A stretch of DNA of 64,000 nt from PALSA-894 sp963757565 (GTDB lineage: Bacteria; Pseudomonadota; Alphaproteobacteria; Rhizobiales; Xanthobacteraceae): assembly GCA_963757565.1 (NCBI GenBank), contig CAVWSB010000011.1, positions 1,240,001-1,304,000 of the forward strand, given 5' to 3'. The position numbers were made by a program, and so were the translations under genes. Positions within the stretch are counted from its first letter, which is position 1. Every line of letters begins with the position of its first letter. Of the stretch, positions 1-8,142 are shown one piece after another. A model generated the notes under the pieces. The model was given only the letters and a program-made list of their open reading frames with translations, did not search any database and was not told the origin of the DNA.

Positions 1-2
1 GC

Positions 3-175
3 GAGAACTGCGAGACCAAGGACGGCAAGATCGACCGCATCGAGCGCGAGATCACGCTCGAAGGCGATCTCGATCGCCGGACCAGCGCGCAAAACTGCTG
101 GAGATCGCCGACAAGTGTCCGGTACACCGCACGCTGCACAGCGAGATCGATATCAGGACCAAAGAAGCCGCATGA
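3..175 (+). CDS. OsmC family protein, C-terminal fragment (5' end outside window; frameshifted)
   Basis: The first 175 bases encode the end of an OsmC/Ohr-type protein. Residues ENCETKDGKIDRIEREI, then EIADKCPVHRTLH and a final IRTKEAA, match the C-terminal half of OsmC proteins, with the conserved second (peroxidatic-pair) cysteine in ADKCPVHRT. The reading frame changes at about positions 74-77, consistent with one missing base. The stop TGA overlaps the ATG of the next gene (ATGA at 172-175), so the two were probably co-translated. The family reduces organic hydroperoxides; the N-terminal half with the first cysteine lies outside the window, so the substrate cannot be judged. Confidence 0.75.
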   Translation, partial: ELRDQGRQDRPHRARDHARRRSRSPDQRAKLLEIADKCPVHRTLHSEIDIRTKEAA

Positions 176-1337
176 GCGTCGTCATCGTCGGGGCAGGGCA
201 GGCAGCGGCCCAACTCGTCCAGAGTCTGCGTCAGGGTGGATACAAGGAGCCGATCAGCATGATCGGCGACGAGCCTTATGCGCCGTATCAGCGACCGCCA
301 CTCTCGAAGAAATTTCTCACCGAGCGCCCGCCGGCCGAGACGCTCTATTTCCGGCCGGAGAAATTCTGGAGCGACCAGGGCGTGACGACGCGCTTCGATA
401 CGCCGGTGCTGTCGATCGATCGTGCCGCCAAGCGCGTCGAGCTGAAAGACGGCCGCATATCGATTACGGCGCGCTGTTCCTTGCAACCGGCACCCGCGCG
501 CGCGACCTGCCATTGCCGGGTGCGGCGCTCGACGGCGTGTTCTCGCTGCGCAAGATCGACGACGTGCGCCGTTTGCGCGGTCCGCTCGACGCGGCGAAGC
601 GCGTCGTCATCGTCGGCGGCGGCTACATCGGGCTTGAGGTCGCGGCGGTCGCGCGCGGCGAGGGGCGCGAGGTCACCGTGCTGGAGGCCGAGGAGCGCGT
701 GATGAAGCGCGTGACCTCGCCGGTGATCTCGACATTCATGCAGGATTTCCACCGCGGACGCGGCGTCGACATCCGCGTCGGCGCGCGGCTTGCCGCAATC
801 GAGGGCGGCGCCAGGGTCGCGCAGGTGAAACTCGCGGACGGCACAGAGCTGCCGGCTGATCTGGTGCTGCTTGCAGTCGGCGCGAAGCCAAACGACGATC
901 TCGCGGCTGCGGCAGGCCTGCCGATGTCAAGACGGCATCGTGGTCGACGAGCACGGCCGCACCGCCGATCCCGCGATCTATGCGGCCGGCGACTGCACCC
1001 GCTTTCCGAGCAAGCGCTACGGGCGCGCGCTACGGCTCGAATGCGTGCAGAACGCAATCGACCAGGCCAAGGCGGTGGCGTCCGAAATGCTCGGCAAGCC
1101 GCAACTCTACGATCCGGTGCCGTGGTTCTGGTCGGATCAGTACGAATTGAAGCTGCAGATGGCGGGCCTCAGCGACGGCTATGACGACGCCGCCACCGTC
1201 GGCGAGTGTCCGCCGCCCGCTTCTCGGTCGAGTACCGCAAGGGCGGCAAGCTGATCGCGGTCGATGCCGTCAATGACGGCCGCGCCTACATGAGCGGCCG
1301 CAAGCGGATCGCGGAGGAGACGCAATCCTCGTCCTGA
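172..1337 (+). CDS. FAD/NAD(P)H-dependent ferredoxin reductase (frameshifted in this sequence)
   Basis: This is the reductase component of a Rieske or ferredoxin-linked oxygenase or P450 chain, passing electrons from NAD(P)H through FAD to a ferredoxin. The start ATG gives VVIVGAGQAAAQ, the N-terminal FAD-binding Rossmann motif. A second dinucleotide motif, VIVGGGYIGLE, lies at about 607-640 and binds NAD(P)H, and the C-terminal FAD motif YAAGDC is at about 978-995. A reductase C-terminal domain with PWFWSDQY follows. The frame changes three times, near 460-490, 925 and 1205, so the protein is only readable by joining frames. The combined length (about 388 residues) is slightly below the usual 400-410. 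No partner ferredoxin or oxygenase gene is in the window. Confidence 0.85.
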
Positions 1338-1422
1338 GGGCGCCCTGCGGCACTGTTGCAGGGCAGCGGTGATTGCAGACGCGCCGCGCCGGGCCGACAA
1401 TGTGGCCCTTACGGAGGCCGCC

Positions 1423-2022
1423 ATGACGATCATGTACCACGACGGAAATCGCCGCCTGCAGGATCAGTTCGACAGCCGCCGCATTTCTGATCGCCTGGAA
1501 GAGAAGCTGACCCGCACAGCGTTTACCCCCGACGACAAGGCCTTCATCGAGGGCGCGATCTATTTCTTCCTCTCGACCGCCGACGCGGACGGGCAGCCCG
1601 GATTGTTCGTTCAAGGGCGGCCCGCGCGGGCTTTGTGCGCGTGACCGGCGAGAGCGAGATCGCGTTCCCGGACTACGACGGCAACGGCATGTTCAAGAGC
1701 CTCGGCAATCTCGCTGGTCAACCCGAATGTCGGGCTCCTGTTCATCGATCTGCACGAACGGCCGCGCCGCCTGCGCGTCAATGGCAGCGCGACCGTGTCG
1801 CGCGAGGACCCGCTGCTCGCCGAAACCGTCGGCGCACAAATGATCGTGCGCGTTACGGCGCGCGCGATCTTCCCGAATTGTCCGCGCTATATCCCGAAAA
1901 TGCAGCTCGCCGAGCCGTCGGTCTATGTGCCGCAGGCGGGCTGTGACCCGGTCGAGCCGGCCTGGAAGGGGTTCGACCTGTTCAAGGGCTACGTGCACCC
2001 GCGCCAGCCGACGGCGCGCTAA
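1423..2022 (+). CDS. Pyridoxamine 5'-phosphate oxidase-like FMN-binding protein (frameshifted)
   Basis: The ATG at 1423 follows a good ribosome site (ACGGAGG, 1411-1417). The joined protein of about 199 residues has the split-barrel pattern of the PNPOx-like flavoproteins: a helical N-terminus, then FFLSTADADGQP, the strand GFVRVTGESEIAFPDYDGNGMFKSLGN, VNPNVGLLFIDLHERPRRLRVNG, and a C-terminus with NCPRYIPKMQ. Such proteins bind FMN or F420 and are usually general oxidoreductases rather than true PdxH. Three +1 shifts are needed, near 1597, 1623 and 1722. They sum to a length divisible by three, which fits three separate base insertions. The exact reaction is unknown. Confidence 0.75.
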
Positions 2023-2080
2023 GGCCGCGGCCCGGGACAAGTACCGAGGCCCTTGCTACGCTTCGGGCTGGGAGGGGCGC

Positions 2081-3516
2081 ATGTCGCAAGTCACGCTGCC
2101 GTTATGGCTGGCGGTCGCCATCAGCGTGTTGGCGATCTGGGCGGCGATTGATCGTGTGCTGCTCCCCGCGATACGCTGGTTCTTGCGCCGCCGCTTCAAC
2201 CGCACCATCGAAGAGCTGAACACGCGGCTCAAGCTGCGCATTCAACCCTTCAAGCTGGCAAAGCGCCAGTCGATGATCGACCAGTTGATCTTCGATCCTG
2301 AGGTGTTGCGCGCGATCGAGGATCATGCGGCCGCCAACAAGGTGACGCGCGAGGCCGCGCAGTCGCGCGCGCGCGCACTACGCGACGGAGATTGTGCCGT
2401 CCTTCTCGGCTTACGCCTACTTCGGCATCGGCACGCGGCTGGCGCGCCGGCTCTCCATGTTTCTCTATCGCGTGCGCCTTGGCTATCTCGACGAGGCCGC
2501 GATGCAGGACGTCGATCCCGACGCGGCGGTGATCTTCGTCATCAATCACCGCTCCAACATGGACTATGTGCTGGTGACCTACATGGCCTCCACCTCGTCG
2601 GCGCTCTCCTATGCGGTCGGCGAATGGGCGCGGGTTTGGTTGCTGCAAAGTCTTATCCGCTCGATGGGCGCCTATTTCGTGCGCCGCGACTTGCGCGAGC
2701 CGCTCTATCGCAAGGTGCTGGCGCGCTACGTCCATCTCGCGGTCGCGGGCGGGCTGACGCAGGCGATGTTTCCCGAGGGCGGATTGACGCGTGACGGCGC
2801 CCTGCGTCCGCCCAAGCTCGGCCTGCTCAGCTACATGGTCTCGTCGTTCGATCCGAAGGGGCCGCGCGATGCTGTGTTCGTGCCGGTCGGCATCAACTAC
2901 GACCGCGTGATCGAGGATCGCGTGCAGGTCGCCGCGCTGACGACGCCGCAGGGCGAGAAGCCGCGCTTTCGGTTTTCGCCCGCGTTGCTCGCCGGTTTCC
3001 TCTGGCACAATGTGATGCTGCGCCTGAATGGCAATCTCTATCGCTATGGCTATGCCTGCGTGAGTTTCGGCAAGCCGCTATCGCTGCGCCGCTACGTCAC
3101 CGCGCGCGGCATCGATTTCCGCACGCTCGACGAGGCCGGCCGCTTTGCCGAAGTCGAGACGCTTGGGTCAAACGCTGATGCGCAAGGTCGGCGAGGTGGT
3201 GCCGGCGCTTCCCGTTTCGCTGGTCGCGACCGTCATTCTCGCCGCCGGAAAGCCGCTGTCCGCGCTCGAACTCAAGGGCGAGGTCGAGATCCTGATCCGC
3301 CGCCTGCTGGCAAGTGGCGCCCACATCCATATCCCGCGCGCGGATCAGGACTATGCGGTCGAGGTCGGCCTGCGCATGCTGCTGCTGCGGCACTTCGTGC
3401 TGGAAGAGAATGGCCTGTATCGCGCCAACCCGGACGAGGACATCCTGCTGCGCTACTATGCAAACTCGATCGCGCATCTGCTGCCGGCCGCGCCTGCCAC
3501 ACTTGCCGCCGAATAG
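2081..3516 (+). CDS. Glycerol-3-phosphate acyltransferase-like (PlsC/PlsB superfamily) membrane protein (frameshifted)
   Basis: The N-terminus (MSQVTLPLWLAVAISVLAIWAA) is one membrane anchor. The acyltransferase core follows, with the catalytic HX4D motif as NHRSNMDY (His codon 2547-2549) and the acceptor-binding motif FPEGG near 2768-2782, so both active-site blocks are intact. The C-terminal part (from about 3150) is a separate helical domain of unknown role. Length after joining is about 478 residues, longer than PlsC and shorter than PlsB. The likely reaction is acyl transfer to glycerol-3-phosphate or lysophosphatidate at the inner membrane. Two +1 shifts are present, near 2370 and 3165. 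Confidence 0.75.
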
Positions 3517-3536
3517 AAACCAAACCGCGAGGAAAC

Positions 3537-4319
3537 ATGCTCTCCGACGCCGACCGCCAGAAGGCCGCCGATACGCTGATGAACGCCGAGAAGACGAGGC
3601 AGCAGGCGACGCAGCTCTCCGTCACGTATCCAGGAATCACATTCGAGGACGCCTATGCGATCTCGACCATCTGTGCGAAGCGCCGCATGGCGGCCGGCGA
3701 AAAGCTGATCGGCCACAAGGTCGGCCTCACCTCGAAGGCGATGCAGCAGTCCTCGCAGATCGACGAGCCGGACTACGGCTACCTCTTCGACTCCATGATC
3801 GTGGCGGATGGCGCCAAGGTGGCGCACGCGAATTACTGCGCGCCGCGTGTCGAGGTCGAACTCGCCTTCGTGCTCGGCAAAGAGCTCAAAGGCCCCGGCG
3901 TCGGGCTCATCGACGTGCTGCGCGCGACCGAATATGTCGTGCCATCGATCGAGATCGTGGACGCGCGTCTCATCAACCCGCGCAAGATCTTCGACACCAT
4001 TTCGGACAACGGCGCCGCGGCCGGCATCGTGGTCGGCGGCCGTCCGGTCGGGCCGATGGATGTCGACCTGCGCTGGGTCGGCGGCATCATGATGCGCAAT
4101 TCGGAGGTCGAGGAGACCGGCGTCGCGGCCGGTGTGCTCGGTCATCCGGCGATGGGCGTGGCCTGGCTCGCCAACAAGCTTGGTCAGCACGGCGTCGCGC
4201 TGGAAAAAGGCCACCTCGTGCTCGCCGGCTCCTTCACGCGCGTCATCTGGGCGCAGAAGGGCGACACCGTGCGCGGGGACTTCGGCACGCTCGGCAGCAT
4301 TTCGCTGCAGTTCGTGTAG
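3537..4319 (+). CDS. hpaH: 2-oxo-hept-4-ene-1,7-dioate hydratase / 2-keto-4-pentenoate hydratase family
   Basis: The 260-residue protein matches the fumarylacetoacetate-hydrolase-fold hydratases of the homoprotocatechuate meta-cleavage pathway (HpaH is about 267 residues). Visible family blocks are GHKVGLTSKAMQ, IDEPDYGYL, the metal-site acids in PRVEVELAFVLGKEL, FDTISDNGAAAGIV, and LAGSFTR near the end. It would add water across the double bond of 2-oxo-hept-4-ene-1,7-dioate, using a divalent metal. The ATG at 3537 follows GCGAGGA. No hpaDEFG genes adjoin it, so substrate choice between HpaH and MhpD or related hydratases rests on similarity remembered from the family only. Confidence 0.82.
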   Translation: MLSDADRQKAADTLMNAEKTRQQATQLSVTYPGITFEDAYAISTICAKRRMAAGEKLIGHKVGLTSKAMQQSSQIDEPDYGYLFDSMIVADGAKVAHANYCAPRVEVELAFVLGKELKGPGVGLIDVLRATEYVVPSIEIVDARLINPRKIFDTISDNGAAAGIVVGGRPVGPMDVDLRWVGGIMMRNSEVEETGVAAGVLGHPAMGVAWLANKLGQHGVALEKGHLVLAGSFTRVIWAQKGDTVRGDFGTLGSISLQFV

Positions 4320-4333
4320 CGCGCGTCGCGCTA
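4317..4333 (+). terminator. Short GC-rich hairpin over the hydratase stop codon
   Basis: TAGCGCG (4317-4323) and CGCGCTA (4327-4333) form a perfect 7-bp stem with a 3-base loop that includes the stop codon. There is no T-run after it, so it may be a weak or Rho-assisted end rather than a classical terminator. Confidence 0.3.
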
Positions 4334-4393
4334 GACCCGGCCGGCTCGCTTGTTCTCGGACGCCGCGTCGGATTTACCCCTTTCGGAATTACA

Positions 4394-4404
4394 ATTATGA
4401 GTAT
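4394..4404 (+). repeat. ATTATGAGTAT motif, copy upstream of the GMC fusion gene
   Basis: The 11-mer ATTATGAGTAT occurs here 125 bp before the GMC fusion gene and again inverted at 8053-8063, 80 bp before the GT39-like gene. Each copy is followed within a few bases by CCGCAA. This could be a shared regulator site or coincidence. Confidence 0.25.
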
Positions 4405-4529
4405 CAAATGCCGCAAGCGACTGCCGAGGTTGCGTAAGCGTCCGCTGGCAGAAGGGCACGTGGGGCTCTCGGAACGAGGCGGCGATCGCTGCGCGGCCTT
4501 CAGATGTTGTGATTTGAGTGAGGTTCGTC

Positions 4530-7500
4530 ATGAATCGCATCGCTCGTCCGCTCTCCGACATCCAGCCACGTTATGATGCGATCGTCGTCGGTTCGGGTTA
4601 CGGTGGCGGCGTGGCGGCCTCGCGCCTGACGCGCATGGGTTACACCGTTGCGATCCTCGAACGTGGTCTCGAGCGGCTTCCAGGCGAATACCCCGATACA
4701 CCCGTGAAGGCACTCGAAGCCTTTCAGATCGGTGGCGCGGGCATCGGCCAGCACGGCAAGGCAACCGCGCTGTTCGACATGCATGTCAATCCGGACATGA
4801 ACGTGCTGGTCGGTTGCGGCCTCGGCGGCACATCGCTGATCAACGCCAACGTCTCGCTCAAGGCGGATCGCCGCGTGTTCGACGATCCCCGCTGGCCGGC
4901 GGGCATCGTGGATGCCGATCTCGAGGAAGGCTACACGCGCGCCTTGGCGATGCTCTCGCCGGTGCCGTATCCCCTCGGACGGCCGGAGCTGAACAAGCTC
5001 AAGGCGCTGGAGGCGTCCGGGGCCGCCATCGGCACGCCCACGGTTCGCCCGCCGATCAATGTGACGTTCGAGGATCGCATCAACAGCGCGGGGGTGTTTC
5101 AGCACCGCTGCACGCTGTGCGGCGATTGCTGTTCGGGCTGCAATGTCGGCGCCAAGAACACGACCTTGATGAATTACCTGCCCGACGCTGCGGCGGGGGG
5201 CGCGCATGTATTCTGCGGCGTGCGCGTGCGCTGGATCGAGCGCAACGACGATGCCTGGCGCATCGCCTATGTGCCGCAGGGGTTCGACCGCGAGACGTTC
5301 ACTGCCGACGAGGAGTTTGTGTCCGCGCGCATCGTCGTGCTGGCGGCGGGGACGCTCGGCTCGACGGAAATCCTGCTGCGCTCGCGCGACCGCGGGCTGC
5401 CACTATCGCGCAAGCTTGGTGCCAACTTCACCGGAAACGGTGACGTCCTGGCCTTCGGCTACAATAACGACGTGCCGATCGATGGGATCGGGTTCGGCGT
5501 CGAGTCCGCCGAATACGATCCGGCCCGGTCCGACAAACGTCCCGTCGGGCCGACGATTACGGGTCTGATCGATCTGCGCGGGACACCCGCGCTCGACGAC
5601 GGCATGGTGATCGAGGAGGGCGCCATCCCCGGCGGTCTCGGCCCATTCCTGCCTCCGGTCATGGCCGCGGCGGCGAAGGCCATCGGGCGCGACACCGACC
5701 ACGGCGACCTGTTGTCGGAGACCGCGCGCGAACTGGAGAGCCTGACCCGCGGGCCCTATCACGGCGCGGTCAATCATACGCAGACCTATCTGGTGATGGC
5801 GCATGACGGCTCCGACGGCGAGATGCGGCTCGACGGCGACCGCCTGGTCGTCGACTGGCCCGCCGTCGGCGACCGCCCGAACTACCAGCGTATCGCGGAC
5901 AAAATCCGCGACGCGGTCGCGGCAAACGGGGGCACCTACGTCCCCAATCCGATCTGGATCAAGCTTCTCAAGCATCGGCTGGTCACCGTTCATCCGCTCG
6001 GCGGCTGCCCGATGGGTGCCGATGCGGCATCCGGGGTCGTCGACGGCGAGTGCCGCGTGTTTGCCGGCGCGGACGGACCAAACCTGCATCCCGATCTCTA
6101 CGTCTGCGACGGATCGGTGGTGCCGCGCTCGCTCGGCGTGAACCCGCTGATGACCATCACGGCGCTGTCGGAGCGCGCGATGATCCGCCTCGCCCGGCGG
6201 GAGAACCGCGTCATCGGCCTGGAGCCGCGTGCGCCGGCAATCGACGCCGCTGCGGCCAAGACCATCGGCATTCACTTCACCGAGCGGATGGCAGGGACGA
6301 TCCGCCCGGCCGGCGGCGGCCCGCAGTCGGACGCCTCTTTCGTCGTGACGGTCAACGCACGCGATGGCACCCGCTTTATCGAGGATCGCAACCACGATGC
6401 CGAACTGGTCGGCACGGTCGAGGCCAAGGCGCTTTCGCCCGACCCGCTGAGCATTTCGGGCGGCCGCTTCAACCTGTTCATCGTCGATCCGGATCGCGTC
6501 GAAACCAAGCAGATGGCCTACGCGATGCCGCTCACGGCGCGCGACGGCACCCGTTACTTCATGCGCGGGACGAAGACGATCCACGACGACCGCGGCTTCG
6601 ATCTCTGGCGCGACACCACGACGCTCGCAGTCACGATCCATCAGGGCCCGGATGAGGCCGGCCCGGTGGCGTATGAGGGTACGCTGATCATCAAGCCGGC
6701 TGATTTCGTCAAGCAGCTCGGCACGATGGTGGTGACCGATGCGCCCAATCTCGCGGCGCAACTCGGCATGCTGGAACGTTTCGGCCGCTTTTTCGCTGGC
6801 CAGATTTTCGACAGCTTCGGCGGGCCGTTCGTGCGCGCGACCGCGTTCGACACGAACGCCAGGCGCATCAAGCGCCCGCTGCGCGCGGGCGCGCCCGAGG
6901 TGCACTTCTTCGATACCGCCGACAACAAGACGCTGCGGCTGACGCGCTACAAGGGCGGCGCGAAAGGGCCGGTTATTTTCGCGCACGGCCTCGGTGTGTC
7001 GAGCCTCATCTTCGCAATCGACACGCTCGACACCAACATGCTCGAATACCTTTACGCTGCCGGCTACGACTGCTGGCTGCTCGATTATCGCGCCAGTACC
7101 GACCTACAATACTCCAGCGATCAGTGGGACGCTGACACGGTCGCCAAATACGACTACCAGCCGGCGGTCGATTATGTGCGCGAGAAAACCGGCAAGGCCG
7201 ACGTGCAGATGATCGCGCACTGCTATGGCGCGATGACCTTCACGATGGCGATGCTGAACGGCCTGAACGGCATTCGCGCCGCGGTGATCTCGCAAATTTC
7301 GACGCACGCGGTTGTGCCGTGGTGGCCGCAGCGCATCCTCGCGTACCTGCATGCGCCCGATCTGCTGGACAGGCTTGGCATCAATATCGTGGATGCGCGG
7401 GCGCGCGTCGATCGGTCGGTGCTGGAGCGGATCGTCGATGGCGTTCTTGGCTTTGCCTACCCGTTCCGCTCGGACGACCGCAGCCACAACCTCACCAGCC

Positions 7501-7919
7501 GGCGCATCACGGCGCTGTACGGCCAGCTCTATCAACTCGATCAACTCAACGAGGGGACATTTCTCGCGATGCCCGAGATGTTCGGCACGGCGAACATGAC
7601 GGCATTCCGGCACCTGTCGGCCATCGCGCGGGCAGGGCATGTCATCAAGGCGGATGGCACCGACGATTATCTCGGCGACGCCAACCTTCGCAATTTTGCC
7701 GTCCCGACCTTATTTGTGCACGGCGCTCTCAATCGCTGCTTCGCGCCGCCCGGCACGCTCAAGACCATCGAGACGCTCTCGCGCGTCAACAATCGAAATC
7801 TCTACACGCGGCAGGAGATTCCCGCGACAGGGCACATCGACTGCATATTCGGCAAGAACGCGGTACGCACCGTCTATCCCTCGGTCGTCGCGCATCTGGA
7901 CCAGACGGCCAAGACTTGA
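4530..7919 (+). CDS. GMC (cholesterol-oxidase-type) oxidoreductase fused to an alpha/beta hydrolase
   Basis: This 1129-residue protein joins two enzymes. Residues 15-570 are a GMC flavoprotein: FAD motif GSGYGG (21-26), a Cys-rich loop C194-x2-C197-x2-C200-C201-x2-C204 as in bacterial cholesterol-oxidase relatives, and the C-terminal HPLGG (H488) and NP (N538) active-site blocks. Residues about 580-770 form a beta-rich connector of unknown role. Residues 770-1129 are an alpha/beta hydrolase with HGLG (H819), nucleophile elbow HCYG in which the nucleophile is Cys898 rather than Ser, and GH (H1102). GTGAGG just upstream supports the start at 4530 over a GTG at 4518. The likely role is oxidation and ester or thioester cleavage of a sterol or other hydrophobic alcohol. 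No transmembrane segment is obvious. Confidence 0.85.
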   Translation: MNRIARPLSDIQPRYDAIVVGSGYGGGVAASRLTRMGYTVAILERGLERLPGEYPDTPVKALEAFQIGGAGIGQHGKATALFDMHVNPDMNVLVGCGLGGTSLINANVSLKADRRVFDDPRWPAGIVDADLEEGYTRALAMLSPVPYPLGRPELNKLKALEASGAAIGTPTVRPPINVTFEDRINSAGVFQHRCTLCGDCCSGCNVGAKNTTLMNYLPDAAAGGAHVFCGVRVRWIERNDDAWRIAYVPQGFDRETFTADEEFVSARIVVLAAGTLGSTEILLRSRDRGLPLSRKLGANFTGNGDVLAFGYNNDVPIDGIGFGVESAEYDPARSDKRPVGPTITGLIDLRGTPALDDGMVIEEGAIPGGLGPFLPPVMAAAAKAIGRDTDHGDLLSETARELESLTRGPYHGAVNHTQTYLVMAHDGSDGEMRLDGDRLVVDWPAVGDRPNYQRIADKIRDAVAANGGTYVPNPIWIKLLKHRLVTVHPLGGCPMGADAASGVVDGECRVFAGADGPNLHPDLYVCDGSVVPRSLGVNPLMTITALSERAMIRLARRENRVIGLEPRAPAIDAAAAKTIGIHFTERMAGTIRPAGGGPQSDASFVVTVNARDGTRFIEDRNHDAELVGTVEAKALSPDPLSISGGRFNLFIVDPDRVETKQMAYAMPLTARDGTRYFMRGTKTIHDDRGFDLWRDTTTLAVTIHQGPDEAGPVAYEGTLIIKPADFVKQLGTMVVTDAPNLAAQLGMLERFGRFFAGQIFDSFGGPFVRATAFDTNARRIKRPLRAGAPEVHFFDTADNKTLRLTRYKGGAKGPVIFAHGLGVSSLIFAIDTLDTNMLEYLYAAGYDCWLLDYRASTDLQYSSDQWDADTVAKYDYQPAVDYVREKTGKADVQMIAHCYGAMTFTMAMLNGLNGIRAAVISQISTHAVVPWWPQRILAYLHAPDLLDRLGINIVDARARVDRSVLERIVDGVLGFAYPFRSDDRSHNLTSRRITALYGQLYQLDQLNEGTFLAMPEMFGTANMTAFRHLSAIARAGHVIKADGTDDYLGDANLRNFAVPTLFVHGALNRCFAPPGTLKTIETLSRVNNRNLYTRQEIPATGHIDCIFGKNAVRTVYPSVVAHLDQTAKT

Positions 7920-8052
7920 CGGCCACGACTTGAGCGAGCCGCCGCGTATCGGTCGCTGCTCGCATCAACTCAACGTCTGAACGCAATTCCATCACGTTAA
8001 CTGATTCGCCGTTCGTGCGGCGCGAAGCGTCCGAACGATTTTCCATTGCGGA

Positions 8053-8063
8053 ATACTCATAAT
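8053..8063 (-). repeat. ATTATGAGTAT motif, inverted copy upstream of the GT39-like gene
   Basis: This is the reverse-strand copy of the 11-mer at 4394-4404, again followed by CCGCAA when read on the minus strand. It lies in the 220-bp gap before the next gene. Confidence 0.25.
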
Positions 8064-8142
8064 CAAATAACAACCCGAGCGAGGCGAACATTTGTGATTC
8101 GGTCGCGTGCTTGAGCCGGTGACGACTTTTAGCAGGCGGACG

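Noticed and set aside
5403..6986. Long open frame (527 codons) antisense within the GMC fusion gene
   Set aside because: It is antisense to a gene with clear motifs; its Arg/His/Asp-rich composition is the usual mirror of high-GC coding DNA and it has no ribosome site.
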